A stretch of 64,000 nucleotides of DNA. Source: Nocardia harenae NBRC 108248 (GTDB lineage: Bacteria > Actinomycetota > Actinomycetes > Mycobacteriales > Mycobacteriaceae). Both the position numbers and the translations under genes were made by a program. Shown here in pieces: positions 51,506 through 61,257 of this stretch. The stretch covers positions 868,001 through 932,000 of the forward strand of contig NZ_BDBH01000004.1 in assembly GCF_001612885.1 (NCBI RefSeq), read 5' to 3'. The stretch's first letter is position 1, and each line of letters begins with the position of its first letter. The notes below the pieces were generated by a model. It was not told the DNA's origin. It did not search any database and saw only the letters and a list, made by a program, of their open reading frames with translations.

Positions 51506-51544
51506 CCACACACAGCGAGATAAGGAGTAGTGGAGGTGGCGACC

Positions 51545-51976
51545 ATGCTGATGCGTACCGATCCGTTCCGGGATCTGGACCGATTCACGCAGCAGGTGTT
51601 CGGCACGGCGGCCCGTCCGGCGGTGATGCCGATGGACGCCTGGCGCGAGGGCTCGGACTTCGTGGCCGAGTTCGATCTGCCCGGCATCGACCCGGACTCG
51701 CTCGACCTGGATATCGAGCGCAATGTGGTGACGGTGCGCGCCGAGCGCGCGCAGCTGGACCAGGGGCGGTCGATGATCGCCGCGGAGCGGCCGCGCGGCG
51801 TGTTCTCCCGGCAACTCTTCCTCGGCGAGGGGCTCGACACCGAGCGCATCCGCGCCGACTACCGCGACGGTGTGCTGCGGGTGACGATCCCGGTGGCGGA
51901 GAAGGCGAAGCCGCGCAAGATCGAGATCATCCGCGGCGAGCAGCAGCACGACACCAAGGCACTCGCCGGATCCTGA
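51545..51976 (+). CDS. Hsp20/alpha-crystallin family small heat-shock protein
   Basis: A 143-residue chaperone: N-terminal [20 protein letters not shown], the alpha-crystallin domain ([60 protein letters not shown]) and [20 protein letters not shown] with the C-terminal I/V-x-I-type element. It binds unfolding proteins without ATP. ATG 51545 matches the start of mycobacterial Hsp18 and follows GGAGG. It is divergent from the MerR regulator. Confidence 0.93.
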   Translation: MLMRTDPFRDLDRFTQQVFGTAARPAVMPMDAWREGSDFVAEFDLPGIDPDSLDLDIERNVVTVRAERAQLDQGRSMIAAERPRGVFSRQLFLGEGLDTERIRADYRDGVLRVTIPVAEKAKPRKIEIIRGEQQHDTKALAGS

Positions 51977-52170
51977 CACGCCGCGCGTCCGGGGTATCGG
52001 AGCGCGGCCGAGTCCGCGACCCGCTCCCCACGGATGGTGACCCCCCACCGCGCGGACCTCGCCCGGTCCCCGCGGGTCCGCGCAAACGGTTCGAGAGGAT
52101 TCGATCGGAAGGCAGGTGGTGCCCGTTTCGCGAATACGACTGTGTGTCAGATTTCACGACTCTTCCCGAT

Positions 52171-52205
52171 GTGGGGCGGGCCCGGCGGTCACGGGCCCGC
52201 CCCAC
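52171..52205 (+). terminator. Terminator hairpin
   Basis: 14-bp perfect stem GTGGGGCGGGCCCG with its complement and loop GCGGTCA. It lies 195 bases after the Hsp20 gene and directly before a small ORF, so it marks the boundary of the toxin locus. Confidence 0.75.
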
Positions 52206-52231
52206 CCGCTGTGTGCGGAGAGGAGAAAGCG

Positions 52232-52396
52232 ATGCCCGATCTCCTCGCCCGCCGATTCCGCTGGCAGCAGGGGCCGCATGGCTCGTTGCCGTGCTGCCGA
52301 TGGGCGGGAGAGATCGAAAGTAATTCTCGCAGTGCGTATTCATCGCAGGTCAACGCGGCCGGTCACCCTTCCGAACGGAATCTGATCGCCGGGTAA
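52232..52396 (+). CDS. Possible 54-residue peptide before the toxin operon
   Basis: ATG 52232 is preceded by a strong ribosome site (GAGAGGAGAAAGCG) and the frame runs to TAA at 52394-52396, 38 bases before the SseB-like gene. The peptide (MPDLLARRFRWQQGPHGSLP ...) is basic with two adjacent Cys and has no recognised domain. The case is the ribosome site alone. The remainder of 51977-52434 shows no other gene. Confidence 0.35.
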   Translation: MPDLLARRFRWQQGPHGSLPCCRWAGEIESNSRSAYSSQVNAAGHPSERNLIAG

Positions 52397-52434
52397 GCTG
52401 GCGGCACCGTGCTGAATGCGGGGGTGATGAGCGG

Positions 52435-52824
52435 GTGATCGAATCGGGAGACGGCCGAGCCGCGCTGCGGGACGAGATCGCCTCGTTCTACCGGGGTTTC
52501 GGCCAGCCGGAGGCGCTGCTGGCCGCGTTCCGATCGGCGGCGTTGCTGGTGCCGATCACCGCCGACGGCCGGTTGTCGACCACCCCGTACGGCGGGGTGG
52601 AGTGGGTGTGCGGGTTCACCGGCGAACCCGACTTCGCGCGGTACGTCCTCGCCCGTGGTCTCGGGGTGCAGGAAAACCATCGGTATCACACGATATTCGG
52701 TGCGGACCTGGCGGATTGGGCGGAGCGGCGTGCCGGTGTCCCCACCGGTGTGCTCGTCGATATCGCGGGGGCGGCGCCGATGGCGTTCCCGCCGGACATC
52801 GCCGAGGAGGCGGACGAACAGTGA
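52435..52824 (+). CDS. SseB-like domain protein of the toxin locus
   Basis: A 129-residue protein resembling SseB-type domains found beside actinobacterial secretion and toxin genes (ALLAAFRSAALLVPITADGR, TPYGGVEWVCGFTGEPDFAR, YVLARG). Its role may be chaperone or regulator. GTG 52435 is the start. Its stop overlaps the next gene's GTG by four bases (GTGA), so they are coupled. Confidence 0.65.
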   Translation: MIESGDGRAALRDEIASFYRGFGQPEALLAAFRSAALLVPITADGRLSTTPYGGVEWVCGFTGEPDFARYVLARGLGVQENHRYHTIFGADLADWAERRAGVPTGVLVDIAGAAPMAFPPDIAEEADEQ

Positions 52825-53450
52825 CCGTGAACGTCGATCCGATCGCGCTGCAGCAGACGGCGCAGGGCATCACCGGGATGATCGGGGTGCTCACCGAGCT
52901 CGGGATCAAGGAGACAGCGGCGTCGGGGCGCGGGTTCGCATTGCTCACGCTCTCGCCGCTGGAGGCGGGGCACCTGCGGGTGCAGGAGGGGTTCGAGACC
53001 TACTGCGAGCGCTGGTCGTGGGGTGTGCGGTCGATGGTGCAGTCGGGCAACGAGATCGCCGAGGCGCTGAACCTCGCCGCGGGCCGCTACCACATGATGG
53101 ACTCTCAGGCGACGGCGTTACTGCAGACGGTGTGGACCAACACCGTGGGCAATCCGCACCTGTCCCGCGAGGAGATCGCGCAGCGCTCCTGGTCGGAGAC
53201 GCTTGCCGACAATCCGCTCAACCACGTCGCCGACCTCGACTACAGCCGGGAGTCCTTCACGGAGGCGAGCGCGACCATCGAGCAGAACTGGCAGGTGGTG
53301 CAGGAGGTCGGCCCGCAGGCGCTCGCCAATGTGTCGGTGTTGACGAATCCGCTGCTGGCCGATGAGGTGTCGCAGGCAACGGGCGAGTCCCCGGGCTGGG
53401 ACACCGACGGCGCCGAGCGGGCCGCGGCGCTCCTGGCCCCGCCGGAGTAG
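52821..53450 (+). CDS. WXG100-like helical protein of the toxin locus
   Basis: A 209-residue, mainly helical protein. The first ~95 residues (VDPIALQQTAQGITGMIGVL, YCERWSWGVRSMVQSGNEIA) look like a WXG100/ESX hairpin with the W-x-G turn in RWSWG. The rest (ADLDYSRESFTEASATIEQN) is a long tail. Such small proteins often form the secretion partner of T7SS polymorphic toxins. GTG 52821 overlaps the previous stop and follows GAGGAGG. The toxin gene starts six bases after its stop. Confidence 0.7.
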   Translation: MTVNVDPIALQQTAQGITGMIGVLTELGIKETAASGRGFALLTLSPLEAGHLRVQEGFETYCERWSWGVRSMVQSGNEIAEALNLAAGRYHMMDSQATALLQTVWTNTVGNPHLSREEIAQRSWSETLADNPLNHVADLDYSRESFTEASATIEQNWQVVQEVGPQALANVSVLTNPLLADEVSQATGESPGWDTDGAERAAALLAPPE

Positions 53451-55355
53451 ACGCGGATGGGGTGGAATCCGCTCGACCCGCTGACGGATCTCGCCGACGC
53501 GGCCGGTGATGCCATCAACGATGTCGCCGCGGTTGTCGAACCCGCCTGGGAGAGCGGGGTCGAGACGCTCGGCGAGCTCGCCGACGACGGCCTCGACCTG
53601 CTCGCCGAAGGCGCCGAGCTGGTCGGGCTGGACGGGGCCGCCGAGGCGCTGGACGACTTCGGCGACCAGATCTCCTCCGCGCTCGGCGGGGAGCTCGAGG
53701 AGCGGCAGCTCGGTGAGACCCAGGACCCGAAGGAGCTGGTCCGGGGGGAGCCGGAGGCCATCGGCGAGTCCGCGAGCACGCTCGCCGACATGGCCGCGGC
53801 GGTCGAGCTCACCGGCCAGGGGCTGCGCTCGATCGACGGCGGGGACTGGACCGGCGAGGGCAGGGCGGGCTTCGACGCTGCCTTCGACCCGCAGCCCCAG
53901 CTGTGGTTCGACGCCGCCGACGCCTTCACCGACGCCGCCAACACCCTCGTCGAGTGGGGCTACGCGGTGGAGACCGCGCAGCGCGGCGCCGCCGACGCCA
54001 TCACCGAGTGGAACGCCGCGATCGCCGAGGAGAACCGGCAGAAGAGCTGGTGGAACTCGCTGCCCGCGCGGACGCGAGCCGAGACGCCGCTGGTCGACAC
54101 CTGGTCGAGCCGGTACCGCGCCGCGCTGGACATCCTCGAGCGGGCGCGCACCAACCGCAATGCCGCCGCCGAACAGGCCGGGGCCGCCATCGCGGACGCG
54201 ACGGAGACGGCGCCGACGGAGCCGCCGTTCACCTCCCGCATGGGCGCGAATATCGAGGACGGCATCGCGATCTCGCAGTACGCGGGGCTCAGCTTCGTCG
54301 ACGGATTGCTGACCGGGTTGAGCGGGATCGTGCAGTTCGTGCGGCAGGTGAACCCGGCCGATCCGTACAACGTCACCCATCCCGCCGACTACCTGGCCAA
54401 TCTGTCCACCCTCGGCACCGGGATCGTGGTGCTGGCGTCCGATCCGGCGGCGGCCGTGGACGCGGTGGTGAATCAGGCGCGGACCAGTCCGTTCGAGTTC
54501 ACCGGGATGCTGACCAGCGAGGTGCTGCTCACCGTGGCGACCGGCGGCGCGGGGGCGGCGCGGACGCCGTTGTCGCTGCTGAATCGGGTGCGGCACGCAC
54601 TGCCGGGGCGGGGTGTGCCCGGCCGCGGGTTGCCGGATGTCGATCTGCCGGGGCCCGCGGGGCGGCCCGGGGCCGGGCCGCCGGACGGGCCACCGGCTCG
54701 GGCCGGCCTCGGTGACCGTCCGGGGGGACCCGAGCCCACCGTGGACACCCGCGCGCCCGCGCCGGATGCCGGGAGTGCTGGTTCCGCTGGGCCGCAGGCA
54801 GATCGGCCCGGTTCAGCCGGGCCGGAGCCGTCGATCGACGCGGGGCCCCCGGACCGGCCCGATCCCGAGCCGCAGGAGCAGGCCGGTGCTGCCGGGGCAG
54901 GCGCTCCGGACAGCGCGCCGCCGGTCGATCGCACACCCGATGCGGGCGGGGACGGCCCCGGTGCCCGGCCGCAGGAGCCGGCGCCGGAGCCGGCGCCCGA
55001 GCGGCCCGGAGGCGGCGACCCGAACGGGCCGGGCACCGCTGGGCCGGGCAACGATCCACCGGATCCGCGGCCCGATACCTACACCCCGCCGGACCGGTCC
55101 GATATCGACGCCGGCCCCGGCCGCCCGACCGCGAGCCCGGAGCCCGACGCCCCGGCGACACGTCCGGATGCCGAGCCGCCCGCTGTCCGGCCCGCCGATG
55201 CGGATACCCCCGCCGCTCGGCCGAGCCCCGATACATCGCCTACCCGGGCCGACGGTGACAGTCCGGCTCCTCGGCCGGATTCCGACTCTCGCGTCGACAC
55301 CGATCCGCCACCGGGCCGGGTGGATTCCGAAACGCCGGACGCCGGCTCGCCGCGC

Positions 55356-55436
55356 GACCGGACCGACGCGGACCTCCCTCACGACCGGACCGACGCCGAC
55401 CTCCCTCACGACCGAACCGACACCGACCTCCCTCAC
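55356..55436 (+). repeat. Three tandem 27-base repeats in the toxin linker
   Basis: Units at 55356-55382, 55383-55409 and 55410-55436 encode DRTDADLPH, DRTDADLPH and DRTDTDLPH, followed by degenerate DRTDGESPR and DRTDTDTPH. They are part of the disordered, charge-alternating linker, which probably spans the cell wall. Confidence 0.85.
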
Positions 55437-58400
55437 GACCGAACGGACGGGGAATCCCCCCGCGATCGGACCGACACCGATACCCCGCACCGCGACTCCG
55501 ACACGGCCGGGCGCCCCGACGCAGACAGCCGCGGTGATCGGCCCGCAGCGCGTGCTGATTCCGACCCGGACGCACAGCGCCCCGATACCCCCCGCCCCCG
55601 CGCGGACACCGATACGGCGGAAACCACACGATCCGGCTCGCCGGACCAAGGTCCCGTCGCGCCCCACTCCCCGGGCACCCACCCCAACAGCCAGAGCTCG
55701 ACCACACCGTCCCCGGCCCGCCCCGATGCGCCCGCCCCACGACCCACCCCCGAACTCCCGGACACTCCGCGCCGCCCCGACCCGGTCAACCCCCGCCCCG
55801 ACCCGGACCGGCCCCGCGCGGACCCGGACCGGCCCCGCGCCGGCCTCGACCCCACCTCCCCCCGCCGCCCCGAGATCACCACGGACACCAACCGCCCAGC
55901 CGTCGACACCCGCCCGGTTACACCGGACTCCCCCGCAACCCGCAGCCCGGAACCCGACCCACCCGGCGACAGCACCCCGATGGAACAACGCGCCGACACC
56001 GACACCGGCATCGGCGACGAAGCCCGCTCCGGCGACCCCGCCAACGACCGCGACCCCTCCCAGACCACCGCGTGCGGCGACCCGGTAGACGTCGCCACCG
56101 GCGAATTCCTCCTCCCCACCGTCGACCTCGACCTCCCCGGCGTCCTGCCACTGACCCTCAACCGCAGGCACCGCTCCAACTACCGCTGGGGCCGCTGGTT
56201 CGGCCGCACCTGGTCGACCACCCTCGACATCCGGCTGATCGTCGACCGCGACGGCATCGTCTTCGCCGGCGAGGACGGCATCCTTCTTGCCTACCCGCAC
56301 CCGCAACCGGGCGCTCCGGTACGCCCGCTGTCCGGCGGCTCGCGCTCGACCTGCACCCGCACCGAAACCGGCTCCTACCGGGTCCACGACCCGGAACGCG
56401 AGATCACCTGGCACTTCGCCCCCGAATCGCCGCTGCGCGGCGCCGACGAACGCCGCGGCAACTACGCGATCTCCGCCATCACCGACCGGCACCGCAACCG
56501 CATCCGCTTCCACTACGACCCCGACGGCGCACCCACCGCGATCACCCACTCCGGCGGCTATCGGGTACGCGTCGACACCGACCCGCGACTGGGCCGCATC
56601 ACCGCACTGGCACTGCACGGCGGTGATGCCGACGTCATCGTCATCCGCCGATTCGACTACGAGGCAGGCGATCTCGTCGCGGTCACCGAAGCCATGGGCG
56701 CCACGTCGCGATTCACCTACGACGCCGACGGCCGCATTCTGTCGTGGACCGACTCCCGCGGCACCTCGATGTCGAACACCTACGACCACCGCGGCCGGGT
56801 CGTCGCCCAGCACGGCACCCACGGCATCCTCTCCGCGACCTTCGCGTACCGCGACCACCCCGGCGGCACCGGCAGCACCACCCTGCACACCGATTCGCTG
56901 GGCGCGGCGACCAGCTACGGCTTCGACAGCGACCTGCGGCTGCGCGACCTCCGCTCCCCCACCGGCGCGCACACCCGCATCGACTACAACAGCGACCGCA
57001 AACCGCTCACCGTCACCGGCCCCGACGGCGCCGTCACCCGCTACCTGTACACCACCGACGGCGACCCGGCCCGGATCGAGCGGCCCGACGGCACCGCCGT
57101 GGATCTCGCCTACGCCGAGCCGGGAAGGCAGTCCCGCATCACCGGCCCCGACGGCGCGGTGACCCAGCAGGATGGCACGGCAACGGCACCCTGGCCGCCT
57201 CCATCGATCCGGCCGGGGCCCGCACGGAGTACACCTACCACGCCTGCGGCGCCCTGGCCTCGATCACCGAGGCCGATGGCACCTGCACCCGGATCGAGAC
57301 CGACGCGGCCGGACTGCCGGTCGCCGTCGTCGACCCGCTCGACGGCATCACCCGTATCCGCCGCGACCGGTTCGGCCGACCGGCCGAGATCACCGACCCG
57401 CTCGGTCGCAGCACCCGCTACCGGTGGTCGCCGGAGGGCACGCTGCTGTCCCGGACCGACCCCGACGGGCACGGCGAGACCTGGGAGCACGACGGGGAGG
57501 CGTCACCCACCCGGCACGTGAACCGGGCGGGCGGGGTCACCGAATTCGCGAACGGCAGCTGGGATCTGCGCACCGCCCGGACCGACCCGGACGGCGCGGT
57601 CACTCGCTACCGCTACGACGCCGAGGGACGCCTGACCGCCGTGGTGAACCCGCTCGGCCAGGTCTGGCACTACGCCTACGACCCGGCCGGACAGCTCGCC
57701 GCCGAGACCGACTACAGCGGGGCACGGAGCCAGTACACGCGCGCGGCGGCGGGCCCGATCGCCACGGTGACCCCCGCGACCGGTGACACCCGTACGCACA
57801 CCTACGACTCCCTCGGCTGCCTCACGAGCGTCACGGCGGCGTCCGGAGCGTGGCGCCGCTTCACCGACGACGGCGCCGGCCGCATGCTCTCCGCCATCTC
57901 CGGCCACGGCGACGAGACCGGCCACAGCCTCGAATTCACCCGCACCGCCACCGGCGCGATCGCCACCGAGACCCGCGACGGCGAGCACATCCTCCGGCAC
58001 GAATACGACCCGCTCGGCCGGCGCACCCGGCGCACCGACCACTCCGGCACGCAGACCCGGTGGAGCTACGACCCCGCAGGCAGACCCGCAACGCTCGGCG
58101 CCGACGGGCATGTCCTCCGCTTCGATCACGACGCCGCCGGACAGCTCACCGGCTGGGCCGTCGGCCACATCGCCGTCACCCGCGACCTGGACCGGGTCGG
58201 GCGGCTCACCGGCCAGACGGTGACAGCGCACCCGCCGAGCATGCTCGACCTCGGCGAACCCCGCCGCGCCCCCGCCGAGCTGCGCACCGATACCTACACC
58301 TGGCGGCCCGACGACTACCTCCTCTCCCGGGCCACCGGCACGCCGAGCGCGAACCTTCGCCAGGACTTCGCGCTCGACCCGATGGGCCGGATCACCGCCG

Positions 58401-59202
58401 TCAGCGACGGCACGGCTCCCGCCGAGACCTACACCTACGACGCACTGTCCAACATCACCGCTGCCCGGACCACCCACCGGCCGAATCCCCGGATGCGCCG
58501 CAGGCAGTACCGAGGCACCCGCCTGGTGCGCGCGGGCCGGACCCGCTATCACTACGACGATGCGGGCCGGCTGATCCGCAGGATCACCACCCGCCCATCC
58601 CGCAAACCCGACGTCTGGTTCTACCGCTACGACGGCTTCGACCAGCTCACCGATGTCTGGACCCCCGCCAGGCAGTGGTGGCACTACACCTACGACGCCC
58701 TCGGCCGCCGCACCACCAAACAGCACCTCGCCACCGACGGCACCGTGCTGGAACGCACCGACTACCACTGGGACGGCGACCAGCTCATGGGGCAAGTCAC
58801 CGCGGACAGCGTCATTCGCTGGCACTACCAGCCGGGCACCTACACACCCCTCGCTCAGACCACGCACCGCGACGACCTCGACCGCCGATTCCACGCCATC
58901 GTCAGCGATCTCGTCGGCACTCCCGTCGAGCTGATCGACCCCACCGACGCCCGATCCGTCGCGGCCGCCGAAACCGAACTCTGGGGCCGCACCCGCTGGA
59001 TCGGCGATGCCGACACCCCGCTACGCTTCCCCGGCCAGCTGCACGACCCGGAGACCGGGCTGCACTACAACCAGCACCGCTATTACGACCCCGAGACCGG
59101 CCGCTACCTCAGTGCCGACCCACTCGGCCTCCTGCCCGCCCCCAACCCGCACAGCTACCCGGGCAATCCCACGGTGAGCTGCGACCCGACCGGATTGACC
59201 CC

Positions 59203-59599
59203 GTGCGGCAAAGATGCCGAAGAGCGACCGTACTGCAATAGAACCCAAGCGTTCCACGCCGCGATGGACCGTGCCGGAATCCCGCGAAGTCAGCAACTGG
59301 TTCGTCAGTGGACCGTCGGTGCCGACCCGGCGCAGTACCACCGGCCCGGGAACTACGTATTCGACTCCAATCCCGGCCGCCACGGCCGCTACTACCAATA
59401 CGAGACTCCCCAGGGGACTCGCGTCATCGCCGAACACACCGCCGACCCGAGGGCATCCCACCCGCATTTTCACGCGGGCCGACCGAAGGTGGGGACGCAC
59501 AACGTCAATATGATGGGCGAGCGATATCAACAGGTCGGGGACAAGCACCACTTCTACTACCGGATAAAACAAGACAATGACGAGTCAGGAACTGCGTAG
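59203..59599 (+). other. C-terminal toxin domain of the RHS protein (Tox-HNH-EHHH-like)
   Basis: After the RHS core end (SCDPTGLTPC) comes a variable tip of ~130 residues. AFHAAMDRAGIPRSQQLVRQ, NYVFDSNPGRHGRYYQYETP, VIAEHTADPRASHPHFHAGR and RYQQVGDKHHFYYRIK match the EHHH class of HNH/endonuclease VII-fold toxins: E-H in AEHT and the two His in HPHFH are the proposed catalytic/metal residues. All are intact. It should cut nucleic acid in the target cell if delivered. It is in the frame after the frameshift. Confidence 0.72.
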
Positions 59600-60029
59600 G
59601 AAACTTCAGCAGCGGCGCGAAGGGGCCGCTGCTGCGGCGCTCACCGCGAACCTTGCGGATGTCGAAGTCGCCGGGTTTGTCCAGGATGATGTCTTCCCTC
59701 AGTGGATAGCCGAAGCTTTCGCGGCCTTCATGAAGACCTCGTCGACCCCGTTCGTGCGGGTGCCGGACGGCAGCACCGAAGCAGTGATCGGGACCATGTA
59801 TCGGCAGCTGCTGGCGGTAGCGGGGATTCGAGACAGGTTCTACTGTCGCACCGGCCTCGAAACGCGGCCATGGATGGACTGCGTAGTCACCGGGCCGGAT
59901 TGGCTTCGATCCCTGCGCGCAGAAGTCGGCGAGAGCCTCGACTTCGTGTCGCACGACATGACCGCCCTGGCCATGACCTTCGACGACGAACACGAGCTCC
60001 TGGGTTTCTTCGCTACTGCCGAGGCGTGA
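59577..60029 (+). CDS. Candidate immunity protein for the EHHH toxin
   Basis: A 150-residue soluble protein starting 23 bases before the toxin gene's stop, in another frame, so the two are translationally linked. It has no recognised domain; features are an N-terminal Arg/Gln-rich helix (TSQELRRKLQQRREGAAAAA), an acidic C-terminus (MTFDDEHELLGFFATAEA) and IAEAFAAFMKTSSTPFVRVP. Position directly after a polymorphic toxin tip and its acidity suggest the cognate immunity protein, by inference from gene order only. Confidence 0.65.
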   Translation: MTSQELRRKLQQRREGAAAAALTANLADVEVAGFVQDDVFPQWIAEAFAAFMKTSSTPFVRVPDGSTEAVIGTMYRQLLAVAGIRDRFYCRTGLETRPWMDCVVTGPDWLRSLRAEVGESLDFVSHDMTALAMTFDDEHELLGFFATAEA

Positions 60030-60227
60030 TCGGAGGATTCGTGGTGCGGTAACGCATCGGTCTGGACCGGATGGCTCACGGGGTCGAAGGCGTCCTGCAG
60101 CGGCTCCGCTCTCGAGCCGTGGTCAGCAGCGCTATATCCTGCACCACCCCGACACCGTGCGGTAGGCGGGCAACGCCGGGGCCGCGCTGCTTCCGAGGTG
60201 TTCGCGCCGAAACGGATCGGCCGCACG

Positions 60228-60241
60228 TTAGGCTGACCTAA
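60228..60241. promoter_or_regulatory. IdeR/DtxR-type iron box
   Basis: TTAGGCTGACCTAA is a 5+4+5 inverted repeat matching 13 of 14 bases of the inner IdeR consensus TTAGGCTAACCTAA. It lies 22 bases before the start of the siderophore-interacting protein gene, implying repression by iron-bound IdeR. Confidence 0.75.
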
Positions 60242-60262
60242 GTCGATGAGCAAGGAGGGCCG

Positions 60263-61060
60263 ATGGAATCCATCAGGGCGGGCATCACGGCGCGCGGGCG
60301 CGCCAACGAGCCGCTGTCGCTGCGGCTCACCGTCGCGGAGATGCGGCCGCTCGCGCCCGGGTTCACCCGGGTCGTGCTGGAGGGGGCCGGGCTCGCGCAG
60401 TATCGCGCGCCGCGTCCGGCGGACGCCTTCAAGCTGGAACTCTCCGCCGACGACACCGGCCGCCCCCTGCTGCGCGCCTTCACCGTGCGCGAATTCGACG
60501 CCGCCACCCGGCGCCTGACCTTCGACATCGCCCACCACGAGCGCGGTGTCGCCGTGAACTGGCTGGCCACCGTGAGCCCCGGCGACGCGGTGACGTTGGC
60601 CGGGATGCGCCCGGAGTGGGTCGCCGCCGACGGGGTGCGGGATCACGTCCTGATCGGCGACGACACCGCGGTCCCCGCCATCGCGGCGATCATCGACAGC
60701 CTCGGGCCCGAGCATCGGGTGTGGGCGTATGTGCCGACCGACCTGCTCCCCCGGCACCCGAATCTCGAGCTACGGCTGCGCACCGATGTCGAAACCCACA
60801 CGCCGGAGGCGATTTCCGCGCGCCGAAGGACCCAGGTGTGGGTGGCCGCCGAGGCCGCCGCCGTCCGGCGGGTGCGTGCCCACGTCCTCGGCGCATGGGG
60901 CGTCGCGCGCGCCGACCTGCTCGCGCGCGCCTACTGGAAGCGCGGCCTGACCAATACCGACACCGACGCGGCGAGCCTGCTCGGCTACCGGGAGGCGGTG
61001 CTGGCCGGCGGCGACATTCACGACCCGGCGCTCGCCGAGCGGATCGACCTGGGGCTCTGA
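60263..61060 (+). CDS. Siderophore-interacting protein (FAD-binding ferric-siderophore reductase)
   Basis: A 265-residue flavoprotein: FAD_binding_9 (VAEMRPLAPGFTRVVLEGAG, RAFTVREFDAATRRLTFDIA, GVAVNWLATVSPGD) and the C-terminal SIP domain (VLIGDDTAVPAIAAIID, TQVWVAAEAAAVRRVRAHVL, RAYWKRGLTN). These enzymes reduce ferric siderophores in the cytoplasm to release iron, using NAD(P)H. ATG 60263 follows AAGGAGGG. The iron box at 60228-60241 supports derepression under iron limitation. No siderophore gene is in the window. Confidence 0.9.
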   Translation: MESIRAGITARGRANEPLSLRLTVAEMRPLAPGFTRVVLEGAGLAQYRAPRPADAFKLELSADDTGRPLLRAFTVREFDAATRRLTFDIAHHERGVAVNWLATVSPGDAVTLAGMRPEWVAADGVRDHVLIGDDTAVPAIAAIIDSLGPEHRVWAYVPTDLLPRHPNLELRLRTDVETHTPEAISARRRTQVWVAAEAAAVRRVRAHVLGAWGVARADLLARAYWKRGLTNTDTDAASLLGYREAVLAGGDIHDPALAERIDLGL

Positions 61061-61257
61061 GCGCCGCTCTCCGCGAAGTCGATCCTCGCGTCCGGTTCGA
61101 CGGCGTCCGCCACCGCGTGGCGAGTCTTCGACGTACAGGCAGCTGACACGAGCCGGCCTTCCACCGCGGCACCGCGACCGGAGCCGGGACGCGATCCATC
61201 CACGACACCGCGCTGATCGAATCCCCCTGGTCCGCACACGGAGAATCGGGGATTCCC

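Larger units (their letters stand above)
53457..59599 (+). pseudogene. T7SS-secreted RHS polymorphic toxin with EHHH nuclease tip, split by a one-base frameshift
   Basis: The order is: a helical T7SS-secretion domain (residues ~1-330, with GGDWTGEGRAGF as its W-x-G turn); a membrane-active stretch to ~390; a ~470-residue Pro/Asp/Arg-rich disordered linker; a DUF6531 domain from ~872 (CGDPVDVATGEFLLPTVDLD); RHS/YD repeats; RHS core end (GLHYNQHRYYDPETGRYLSA); and an HNH-like toxin tip. From ATG 53457 the first frame ends at 57521 (1354 residues), but from 57173 the RHS repeats continue in the -1 frame (WHGNGTLAASIDPAGARTEY) to 59599. One base is missing between CAG 57168-57170 and TGG 57173. 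Repaired, the protein would have about 2047 residues. No slippery heptamer is present, so mutation or assembly error is more likely than programmed frameshifting. Confidence 0.82.

Noticed and set aside
51393..51544. Classical HspR (HAIR) repeat before Hsp20
   Set aside because: CTTGAGT-N7-ACTCAAG or a close variant was not found; only the TGCCAGG repeat is convincing.
57160..57180. Programmed -1 frameshift in the RHS toxin gene
   Set aside because: A -1 shift would give a sensible protein, but the site has no slippery heptamer and no evident downstream structure, so mutation or assembly error is preferred.
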